DNA of 32,451 bases from contig JAITFZ010000028.1 of assembly GCA_031280965.1 (NCBI GenBank), positions 1 to 32,451 of the forward strand. The letters are read 5' to 3'. Shown here piece after piece: positions 1 to 5,938 of this stretch (the first letter of the stretch is position 1; the number at the start of each line of letters is the position of its first letter). Origin of the DNA: Oscillospiraceae bacterium. GTDB taxonomy: Bacteria; Bacillota; Clostridia; Oscillospirales; Ruminococcaceae. The notes below the pieces were generated by a model. It searched no databases and was not told where the DNA came from. It was given only the letters and a program-made list of their open reading frames with translations. Made by a program: the position numbers and the translations under genes.

Positions 1-11
1 ATAAAACTACT

Positions 12-83
12 TAACACGATTGTGTTGATTTAGCGGGATTAAAAGGGACTTCTTAACACGATTAGGGATTAGCTAACACGGTC
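12..83. repeat. Three phased direct repeats next to the tRNA fragment
   Basis: The decamer TAACACGATT occurs at 12-21 and 54-63, with a variant (TAACACGGTC) at 74-83. The first copy also forms a small hairpin, AACAC-GATT-GTGTT. Offsets of 42 and 20 bp are close to four and two DNA turns, so the copies lie on the same face of the helix. They abut a tRNA 3' half, as arm-type integrase sites would. The repeats are seen; the integrase role is inference, and no integrase gene lies in the window. Confidence 0.45.
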
Positions 84-91
84 AGTATAGA

Positions 92-136
92 ATTGGTAAG
101 GACGAGGTCAACGGTTCGATTCCGTTTGGAAGCTCA
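92..136 (+). tRNA. 3' half of tRNA-Thr(GGU), fragment
   Basis: The sequence starts in an anticodon loop (TTGGTAA, anticodon GGT), continues with the 3' anticodon stem GGACG and variable loop AGGTC, then a perfect T-arm (AACGG, loop TTCGATT, CCGTT at 110-126) and the 3' acceptor strand TGGAAGC. The bases before the loop do not pair with GGACG, and no 5' acceptor or D-arm is present. It is therefore a half gene and not a functional tRNA. Fragments that run from the anticodon loop to the 3' end are typical of the att-site copy left at one end of an element integrated into a tRNA gene. The Thr identity comes from the GGT anticodon and is fairly safe. Confidence 0.65.
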
Positions 137-140
137 CGAA

Positions 141-190
141 AAACCCGCATAGCGGCGCACTGCGCTTGGCTTATGCGGGTTTGATAATTT
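141..190 (+). terminator. Intrinsic terminator behind the tRNA-Thr fragment
   Basis: AAACCCGCATA (141-151) pairs perfectly over 11 bp with TATGCGGGTTT (172-182), followed by GATAATTTTT. Its place just behind the tRNA 3' end suggests that the native tRNA terminator was carried along with the fragment. Confidence 0.7.
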
Positions 191-195
191 TTGTC

Positions 196-239
196 AATGG
201 GTAAATTTCCGTACCCATTATACTGGGTATTAATGGGTA
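196..239. repeat. Two mutually exclusive hairpins sharing one arm
   Basis: AATGGGTA (196-203) pairs with TACCCATT (212-219). The same TACCCATTA (212-220) can instead pair with TAATGGGTA (231-239). The two hairpins cannot form together. The arrangement could be an RNA switch or a pair of operator dyads, and it lies just downstream of the small membrane-protein gene on the minus strand. Function is unknown. Confidence 0.5.
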
Positions 240-269
240 AATAAGGACAGGCTTCATATATCCTGTTCA

Positions 270-536
270 TCAGGCTTTTATTCGTTTAACTTTTTCCTCT
301 GCGGCTTCCATTTCTTTATAATGGTTTATTATCATGTTATTATGTTGGTTTATCAAGTTATTCCGGTTTATTGTAATGCTGTCACGGCTAATTCTTAAAA
401 TTAAGTAATAAACAGCTACATTTACTACAAATAAAGCCGTTATTGATAGGATAATAAAAAAATCATCTTCTTGATAAGGCAAAGTTATTTGAACATACCC
501 TGCGGCTATCATTACAATCATGGATATTACAGACAT
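270..536 (-). CDS. Small two-TM membrane protein, unknown function
   Basis: I do not recognise the family. The protein has 88 residues from the chosen ATG at 536. There are two hydrophobic segments, one at the N-terminus and one around residues 26-47, joined by a short acidic loop (QEDDFF). The C-terminal half is a polar, charged helix rich in Asn, Glu and Lys that is probably cytoplasmic. The reading frame extends to a GTG at 575, but a consensus-like promoter overlaps that codon, so transcription would start inside it. The ATG at 536 has a GGTGGG ribosome site 11 nt upstream. It stands alone between the tRNA scar and a transposase fragment, so it is probably accessory DNA. Confidence 0.5.
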   Translation of the reverse strand: MSVISMIVMIAAGYVQITLPYQEDDFFIILSITALFVVNVAVYYLILRISRDSITINRNNLINQHNNMIINHYKEMEAAEEKVKRIKA

Positions 537-563
537 TATTCCCGAAACCCACCAATAACCTTT

Positions 564-594
564 ATTATATATCACACCTTTTCCCGCTTGTCAA
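564..594 (-). promoter_or_regulatory. Sigma-A-type promoter of the small membrane protein
   Basis: On the minus strand TTGACA (589-594) is followed after 17 bp by TATATA (566-571), or after 19 bp by TATAAT (564-569). It overlaps the upstream GTG of the reading frame and so supports the ATG at 536 as the start. Confidence 0.6.
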
Positions 595-652
595 GCGTAA
601 TTCGACAAATTTCGCAAATAAAGTCGGCGGTCTCCCGCCGTTAATGTGCCTT

Positions 653-769
653 TTAAGGTAGTTCCTCCGTTAAAATCGCAACCATCTCTGCAAAAGTTTC
701 TCGTTTCACCCTGATGAGTTGCTTGAAATCTTTATCGCTTAATTTCTTTGATTTTTCATATACTGACAT
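653..769 (-). pseudogene. N-terminal fragment of an IS5-type transposase
   Basis: A 38-codon frame starts at ATG 769 and stops at 653. Its KKLSDKDFKQL...VKRETFAEMV pattern is that of the N-terminal helix-turn-helix segment of IS5-type DDE transposases (HTH_Tnp_4 / DDE_Tnp_4 kind), which are normally several hundred residues long. The rest is absent. Just beyond the stop lies a small GC hairpin, CGGCGG-TCTC-CCGCCG (about 634-650). The right end of the window carries the C-terminal end of a transposase of the same kind. The family is recognised from memory of the motif, not from a search. Confidence 0.5.
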
Positions 770-911
770 TTTTAACGCCCTGACCTAATTATGCCGCTAA
801 AATTCGCTACTGTCAAGTGATTTTCTGAAATTTATAAGGTTTCCGTGGAGGTCTATTGATGAATTGTTTGCAGGCAGAAAGTATGCACATTAAACCGACA
901 CGGTTTTGCTT

Positions 912-1043
912 TTATTTAGGCTTTCTTTTTGTATTAGGACCAAGCGGAACCTGCTTCGAGTCGTGATTTTGATTGAGGTTATCACGCGGAGATGTGTTCA
1001 TAAAATCTTTTAGCTTTCGTTGTTTATTTTTACTTTTGGACAT
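912..1043 (-). CDS. Very small basic protein (43 aa), unknown
   Basis: The ATG at 1043 is preceded by AAAGGA with a good distance, and the frame runs 43 codons to TAA at 912. The product is highly polar: a Lys/Arg-rich start (KSKNKQRKLK), an Asn/Asp/His-rich middle and a basic tail with LGPNTKR. There is no membrane segment and no Cys. I cannot name the family; the PLGPNTKR-type ending resembles short uncharacterised clostridial proteins. The gene lies downstream of radA on the same strand and no terminator separates them, so cotranscription is possible. The strong ribosome site is the main evidence that it is real. Confidence 0.55.
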   Translation of the reverse strand: MSKSKNKQRKLKDFMNTSPRDNLNQNHDSKQVPLGPNTKRKPK

Positions 1044-1121
1044 AATTGCTTCCTTTCATTCCGGATAATTCGCGAGTGATTATTAACCGTTTATGTAATA
1101 AGTATGTGTTTTATATGCTTA

Positions 1122-2504
1122 TTATATACGCGGTACGCTTCCGAGCGCACTAAACATCTGTTTTAAATTTGCCGCGCCTGTTATATTTATGCCGTAATCC
1201 TCGCGCTTGTCAAGGTTTTTAAGTGCGGCTTTAGGGACAATCACCTTGTTAAACCCCATGCGCTTACACTCACGTACGCGCTCTCGAATATCGCGGATAT
1301 TGCGTATTTCGCCGCCAAGCCCGATTTCTCCGAAAACAGCTACATCCTCCGGCACAACTAAGTCGGTTAAACCGGAGAACAGCGCAAGAGCAATCGCCAA
1401 ATCTGCCGCCGGCTCTTCAATTTTAAGACCGCCGATTATATTTATGTAAACATCGTATGTTCCGAACAACAGCCCCGTGCGTTTTTCGAGAACTGCGAGA
1501 ATAAGGCAGAGACGGTTATAATCAAAGCCGTTAGCGACGCGCCTTGGCTGTCCGAAGCCTGTTTTGCTGACCAGCGCCTGTACTTCCGCGAGAATCGGGC
1601 GCGAACCCTCCATTGTACAGAGTATTGAAATGCCCCCTACTCCGCTCGGTCGCCCCGAAAGCAACATCGCAGACGGGTTTGTGACTTCGGCGAGACCTGA
1701 GGTTTGCATTTCAAACACGCCTATTTCATTAGTAGAACCGAAGCGGTTCTTAGCCGCCCGCAAAATACGATATGAAAGCTGCTTGTCACCTTCAAAATAA
1801 AGCACCGCATCCACTATGTGTTCGAGAACTTTTGGACCGGCAACGCCGCCGTCCTTGTTCACGTGACCGACTACGAACACTGCCGTTTCATCGGTTTTCG
1901 CCATTCGCATAAGCAGGCTCGTACACTCGCGTACCTGCGTAACACTGCCGGCTGTCGAGTTGATTCCGCTGATGGTGATAGTTTGAATTGAGTCGATAAT
2001 AAGCACATCTGCCTTACTTTCCCTCGCCGCATTTACTATGGCTTCACAGTCGGTACTTGCCGCAATCAAAAGATTCCCGGATTTTATGCCGAGCCTGTCC
2101 GCACGCAGTTTAATCTGCCGCTCGCTTTCCTCTCCCGAAATGTAAAGCACCTTTAAATTCTTACCTAAAAATTCACAGATTTGCAATAAGAGCGTGGATT
2201 TTCCGATACCCGGGTCGCCGGATAAAAGGACTAACGAGCCTTTTACCAGCCCGCCGCCTAAAACGCGGTCAAGCTCCGACATCCCTGTGCCGAAGCGTGT
2301 TTCGCCGCCGTCTTCGTTTATCTCCGAGAGCGTATGTAAGTTTAGTTTTTCTGCACTGCCTGATGATTTTATTTCATCTCTCTCTTTAAATTCAGCAAGC
2401 GTGTTCCACTCGCCGCAACCCGCGCACTTTCCGCTCCATTTCAAGTGTTCGTGTCCGCAGTCACTGCATAAATAATATACTTTGGCCGCTTTGGTTTTGG
2501 TCAT
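1122..2504 (-). CDS. radA: DNA repair protein RadA
   Basis: RadA is a RecA-like ATPase that helps process recombination intermediates and branch migration. The order is standard: an N-terminal zinc finger (C13, C16, C27, C30), a RecA-type core with Walker A GDPGIGKS (about 96-103), the RadA-specific KNRFGS motif near 260, and a C-terminal Lon-protease-like domain (IIGGLKIEEPAADLAIALAL, then GEIGLGGEIR). The length of 460 aa is usual. The frame extends 8 codons further to 2528, but GGAGG (2511-2515) lies 6 nt before the ATG at 2504, which fixes the start there. The start overlaps the 3' end of the amidase gene by 44 bp, so the two are probably translationally coupled. Confidence 0.95.
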   Translation of the reverse strand: MTKTKAAKVYYLCSDCGHEHLKWSGKCAGCGEWNTLAEFKERDEIKSSGSAEKLNLHTLSEINEDGGETRFGTGMSELDRVLGGGLVKGSLVLLSGDPGIGKSTLLLQICEFLGKNLKVLYISGEESERQIKLRADRLGIKSGNLLIAASTDCEAIVNAARESKADVLIIDSIQTITISGINSTAGSVTQVRECTSLLMRMAKTDETAVFVVGHVNKDGGVAGPKVLEHIVDAVLYFEGDKQLSYRILRAAKNRFGSTNEIGVFEMQTSGLAEVTNPSAMLLSGRPSGVGGISILCTMEGSRPILAEVQALVSKTGFGQPRRVANGFDYNRLCLILAVLEKRTGLLFGTYDVYINIIGGLKIEEPAADLAIALALFSGLTDLVVPEDVAVFGEIGLGGEIRNIRDIRERVRECKRMGFNKVIVPKAALKNLDKREDYGINITGAANLKQMFSALGSVPRI

Positions 2505-3258
2505 CTGTGTCCTCCGTTTGTACATCATTTGAATTATTTTTCCGGTTCAGGAATTCAATCAATCCTCTGTAAATCGTAAAAGATACTTCTTTTTGATAAT
2601 CACTGTTGCCGAGCCGTCCTGCGTCATCTGCGTTAGACAGGAAGCCGCATTCAATTAAAAGTGCCGGTTGCGGCGTACTTTTAAACAGATACAATTCACC
2701 GTCAATCAGCTTCGCTTCCCTGTTGTTTTCGGGGTGAAGCTCACGGAATTTACTCTGCATTATTTGAGCTAAACTGAAATTATTTCTGTTGACCGTTGAA
2801 TAAAACATCTGCGCGCCGAAATACTGCGGCTCCGTGAATTGATTCTGATGGATTGAAATAAAAACGCTGTCAGGATAATTTCGGACGATTTCTTTACGAT
2901 TTTCCATATCGGAAAGCTTTTGCCCGCGAAGCCCCTCAATACCCTCATCGTGAATAGATATGTCAGTTTCTCTCGTCATGATAACCGTAAAGCCCGAAAA
3001 TTCTAATAATTCCCGCAAGTTGAGCGCAATAGCAAGATTGATGTTTTTTTCAAGTTCGCCGCTTACACCGACGCAACCGGGGTCAGCGCCGCCATGTCCC
3101 GCATCAATAACTATAATCGGTCTTGCGCTATTCACCCCTGCCGTTGCGGGGATTGAGGGTGCGCGGCTATTCGCAGTCAGTGCGACTATTACAAAACAAA
3201 CCAAAAATGCTAATGTAAGCGGTAGCTTTAAATTTCCCGTACTCATAATTTTTTTCAT
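2461..3258 (-). CDS. cwlD: N-acetylmuramoyl-L-alanine amidase, CwlD-like
   Basis: This is a zinc amidase of the Amidase_3 family that cleaves the bond between MurNAc and the stem peptide. The likely zinc ligands and catalytic Glu are visible: H55 in DAGHGG, E70 in LEKN, H137 in SIHQN and E203 in LIECGF. An N-terminal hydrophobic segment (about 10-28) makes it exported or membrane-anchored. The GAQMFYS stretch and the overall length (265 aa) resemble B. subtilis CwlD, which makes muramic delta-lactam in the spore cortex; the sporulation role here is inference. The ATG at 3258 is chosen because GGGGAG lies 11 nt upstream; the GTG at 3270 leaves no room for a ribosome site. The C-terminus is a polar Asn/Asp/Gln tail overlapping radA. 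Confidence 0.82.
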   Translation of the reverse strand: MKKIMSTGNLKLPLTLAFLVCFVIVALTANSRAPSIPATAGVNSARPIIVIDAGHGGADPGCVGVSGELEKNINLAIALNLRELLEFSGFTVIMTRETDISIHDEGIEGLRGQKLSDMENRKEIVRNYPDSVFISIHQNQFTEPQYFGAQMFYSTVNRNNFSLAQIMQSKFRELHPENNREAKLIDGELYLFKSTPQPALLIECGFLSNADDAGRLGNSDYQKEVSFTIYRGLIEFLNRKNNSNDVQTEDTDDQNQSGQSILFMQ

Positions 3259-3357
3259 AAACTCGGACACTCCCCATGCTTGTCAATAGTTGTCTTATTT
3301 ATGAGTATGAGGAGGAGAGGGGATTTATTCCGGTTGAAAACCCAACATTCTTCTTGT

Positions 3358-3580
3358 TTATTTTTGATAAAGAGCATAATTTCGGGAAATTTCATCGTAA
3401 GTACCCTTATTTGTAATTTTCCCGTCTTCGATTATGATAATTTTATCGCAATACTGAACAGTTGCAAGCCGTTGTACGACAATTATTTTTGTTGCCGGAA
3501 TATCTTTTAGTTTTCTAAAAATCTCACTTTGCGAAACATTGTCAAGTGTACAAGTTACTTCGCTGAAAATAATCCCAAAT
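3358..3580 (-). pseudogene. C-terminal remnant of an ABC exporter ATPase
   Basis: The minus-strand frame ending at TAA 3358 reads like the last 70 or so residues of an ABC nucleotide-binding domain of the exporter or peptidase-exporter type. It has a decayed Walker B / D-loop (IIFSEVTCTLDNVSQ where IFDEATSALDN is expected), then a switch region with Gln in place of the His (VVQRLATVQYCDKIIII) and the usual ending EDGKITNKGTYDEI. No start codon, Walker A or signature motif remains upstream. It is a truncated and already degenerate gene. The family call is firm; substrate cannot be told. Confidence 0.72.
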
Positions 3581-3705
3581 TCTTAAACACCAAAATTAAT
3601 AATGCAAAGAAACTTGTAAAGAAAAATCCCGAAATAAGCGCACATTCGTTAGCTTATACGTCCATGCCGGAAGCCGCAAAAGCCAATCCTCACGCCAAAC
3701 AATAA
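3552..3705 (+). pseudogene. Orphan 3' coding tail, unknown
   Basis: A plus-strand frame open from about 3552 to TAA at 3705 has protein-like composition (NPKFLNTKINNAKKLVKKN, then SLAYTSMPEAAKANPHAKQ). It lacks a convincing start and ribosome site and abuts the ABC ATPase remnant on the other strand. I read it as the 3' end of a lost gene joined to the ABC remnant by a deletion or insertion. The family is not recognised. It could be a chance open frame. Confidence 0.35.
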
Positions 3706-3715
3706 TCAACGGCTT

Positions 3716-5368
3716 TCAAAACCATTTCGCTTCCCTAAAAATAACCGCCCCCGTAAACGGGTTATAAATCAATCCTTCGCTTCTCCTGTTGTAAAAAAAC
3801 ATCTCGGTTTGATAGCAAATCGGAATGAATACCGCCTGTTCCAAGAGCAAAGTCTCGGCTTGCTTAAAAAGCCGAGCGCTTTCTTCTGTATCCGTGGTGC
3901 GCCTTGCTTCCGAAAGAAGCTCATTGAACGCGGAAGCGGGTGCGGGCGTGCTTCTTCTGATTGCTCCGCCGAATCTGCTTAAATACGCATCGGGACTGTT
4001 GTACTCGCCGGTAAGCCTTGTCATTGCTATATCATATTCCCCCGCCGCAAGAGCAGAAGCGAAATCGTCCTCCGAAAGCGTCTGTATACTGCAAAAGAAG
4101 CCGAGATTCACCTGCCAGTGTTGTAAAATCCTGCTGAGATATTCATGGGCTGTGTTGGTTGCATCTGCAGGTATAATCACACGCAGTCCCGTCAGGTTCT
4201 CGCGTCCGACGGCAACAGCGCCCCTTTCGTAAGCTACGCGGGCTTCTTCGGGTCGGAATTCTATTATACCCGCTTCTCCCGCTAAAACGCGGTACGGCTC
4301 ACCCGTGTGATTAATGATGGGGGGAATCACATCCCGCGCTTCACGCCAGCCGTTTTTTTTTATATTAACCGCACTCCTGTCAATTGCCGCCGCAAGCGCA
4401 AACCGTAAGTCCTCGTTCCTGAAAACCCGCCTTGCTCCCGTATTAAAAGCAATCCCCCAAACAATGTTCTCATAACCGTCATAAGGATAATTCCGCGACA
4501 TCAGGAATTCCGCGTCCTCTCCCTCTGTAATGAGAGCCTGCACGGTATTTTCCAATAAATGCTCAAGCGGGTCGTGATAGCCTATAAAGAAGTTTAAACC
4601 GCGCGGATAAATCATCTCGGCTTCGCTGTTTTTCTCGTTACGTCGCATAATTATGATGTTGTTGTTACTGCTGAACGGGTCGAAGTTCCACCTTGATATA
4701 AAGAACGCGCCGTTTGAGGGTATGCTCTTGTCGTTCAGCCCGTAACGTCCTTCTGTTTTGTTGAAAAGCTCCTCATTGCAAGGCATGGCGGGTGATGTCG
4801 TGAGCAGAAAGGGCAACAGAGGATTAGGCTCTTCAAGTGTAATTATAAGTTCAAAATCGCCGACGGCTTCAACACCGATTGCGTCAAGGTGCGGAATTTC
4901 ACCCGAATGTACTCCGCGCGAATTTTTGATGCTGTAAAAAAGCGGAGCGTTTTCAGACTTGACAGCGGGATTGAACAGCCGTCTAAACGCGAAAACAAAG
5001 TCCCGCGCTGTACACGGGACGGAAAAATCCCCGTCATAATGCCAGTAGACATCATCTCTCAGCATAAATGTATAGGTCAGCCCGTCCGCCGAAACAGAAT
5101 ACTCTAAAGCGATATTCGCAATAACGCTTCCGTTGCGGTCAACCTTGAGCAATCCGTCGAACAAATTCGCAATCAGAAGCGCCTCGGTCTTCCCTGTTGC
5201 GGTCTGCGGGTCGAGTGTGCGCGGATTTACGGGAATATCATACTTAAATATGTAGCCGCTTCCGTCTTTTTCACCGCACCCTGTTACAAATGTGCAGATT
5301 AGCGCAATAATAACAAGGCTGATTGTTATTTTCGGGCGAATGTACAATCCGCTCCTACATTTTCTCAA
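3716..5368 (-). CDS. Oligopeptide-type ABC solute-binding lipoprotein
   Basis: The 550-residue product is a family 5 extracellular solute-binding protein (SBP_bac_5, DppA/OppA kind). It begins with a lipoprotein signal peptide ending in the lipobox VTGC (Cys31), then the family start pattern (NPRTLDPQTATGKTEALLIANLFDGL). The C-terminal third carries typical closing segments (IAMTRLTGEYNSPDAYLSRF, ARLFKQAETLLLEQAVFIPI). It should capture peptides outside the cell. No permease or ATPase genes adjoin it, so it must work with a transporter encoded elsewhere. The chosen TTG start (5368) has GAGGAGAGG about 9 nt upstream and overlaps the end of nrdG by 14 bp, suggesting coupling. A later TTG after AGGAG is possible, so the exact start is uncertain. 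Confidence 0.85.
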   Translation of the reverse strand: MRKCRSGLYIRPKITISLVIIALICTFVTGCGEKDGSGYIFKYDIPVNPRTLDPQTATGKTEALLIANLFDGLLKVDRNGSVIANIALEYSVSADGLTYTFMLRDDVYWHYDGDFSVPCTARDFVFAFRRLFNPAVKSENAPLFYSIKNSRGVHSGEIPHLDAIGVEAVGDFELIITLEEPNPLLPFLLTTSPAMPCNEELFNKTEGRYGLNDKSIPSNGAFFISRWNFDPFSSNNNIIIMRRNEKNSEAEMIYPRGLNFFIGYHDPLEHLLENTVQALITEGEDAEFLMSRNYPYDGYENIVWGIAFNTGARRVFRNEDLRFALAAAIDRSAVNIKKNGWREARDVIPPIINHTGEPYRVLAGEAGIIEFRPEEARVAYERGAVAVGRENLTGLRVIIPADATNTAHEYLSRILQHWQVNLGFFCSIQTLSEDDFASALAAGEYDIAMTRLTGEYNSPDAYLSRFGGAIRRSTPAPASAFNELLSEARRTTDTEESARLFKQAETLLLEQAVFIPICYQTEMFFYNRRSEGLIYNPFTGAVIFREAKWF

Positions 5369-5849
5369 CTAAAACAACCTCTCCTCGTTTCAGACTTTCT
5401 TTGCAGCTTATGAAGCGCTGGTTTTTACTGCCCTTGAATTTAAGCTCATAACTCGCCTGTTCTTCAAAAAATCTGCCGTCAATCAGCACATCAATTTTTT
5501 TAAGAAGGGCGTGAACTGCGGGATTTTCGTTGCTATGCAATTCCTCAAAGCCGTAACCCGTAAAGCACCATATATTATATTCCGCAAGGTTTTCCGCGAT
5601 TTCAAAAAATGCCTCCGGCTGACAAAAAGGTTCGCCGCCCGTGAAAGTAACGCCGTCAATTAAAGGGAGCGCTTTCACTTGTTTTACTATGTCTGCGGTA
5701 TCATAAATCTGACCGCCGGCAAAGTCGTGGGTGTGCGGGTTGTGGCAACCGGCACATTTGTGCGGGCAACCCTGCGCGAATATGGCGAAGCGGTAGCCGG
5801 TACCGTCTACTATTGATTCGGGGACGAGCCCCGCTAATTTGATTTGCAT
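5355..5849 (-). CDS. nrdG: Anaerobic ribonucleotide reductase activating protein
   Basis: This radical SAM enzyme installs the glycyl radical on class III ribonucleotide reductase NrdD. The 164-residue protein carries the cluster motif CX3CX2C as C28-PHK-C32-AG-C35, followed by the SAM-binding GG motif (VTFTGGEP) and the family ending (KNQRF). AAGGAA precedes the ATG at a normal distance. nrdD, its substrate and usual neighbour, is not in the window; nrdG lies between polC and a peptide-binding lipoprotein, an unusual place. An 88-nt gap to polC holds a perfect hairpin. The gene implies an anaerobic lifestyle. Confidence 0.9.
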   Translation of the reverse strand: MQIKLAGLVPESIVDGTGYRFAIFAQGCPHKCAGCHNPHTHDFAGGQIYDTADIVKQVKALPLIDGVTFTGGEPFCQPEAFFEIAENLAEYNIWCFTGYGFEELHSNENPAVHALLKKIDVLIDGRFFEEQASYELKFKGSKNQRFISCKESLKRGEVVLVEKM

Positions 5850-5902
5850 AGTAATTTCCTTGTTTTATAAATGTAGGTAATATTTATACTGCGATGGATT
5901 GT

Positions 5903-5924
5903 ACTTTTTGCACGAGCAAAAAGT
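5903..5924. repeat. Perfect 9-bp hairpin between polC and nrdG
   Basis: ACTTTTTGC and GCAAAAAGT enclose the loop ACGA. No T-run follows on the minus strand, so it is not a standard terminator. It may be an RNA processing or stability element in the polC-nrdG transcript. Confidence 0.5.
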
Positions 5925-5938
5925 GACGTCCTTCGTTC

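Noticed and set aside
82-270. 62-codon minus-strand frame over the tRNA fragment
   Set aside because: It crosses the tRNA 3' half and its terminator, so it is a chance frame.
3295-3345. Sporulation (sigma-E-like) promoter before the CwlD-like gene
   Set aside because: CATACTCAT on the minus strand resembles a -10 box, but no convincing -35 is found.
5903-5924. Terminator between polC and nrdG
   Set aside because: The hairpin is perfect but no T-run follows on the transcribed strand.
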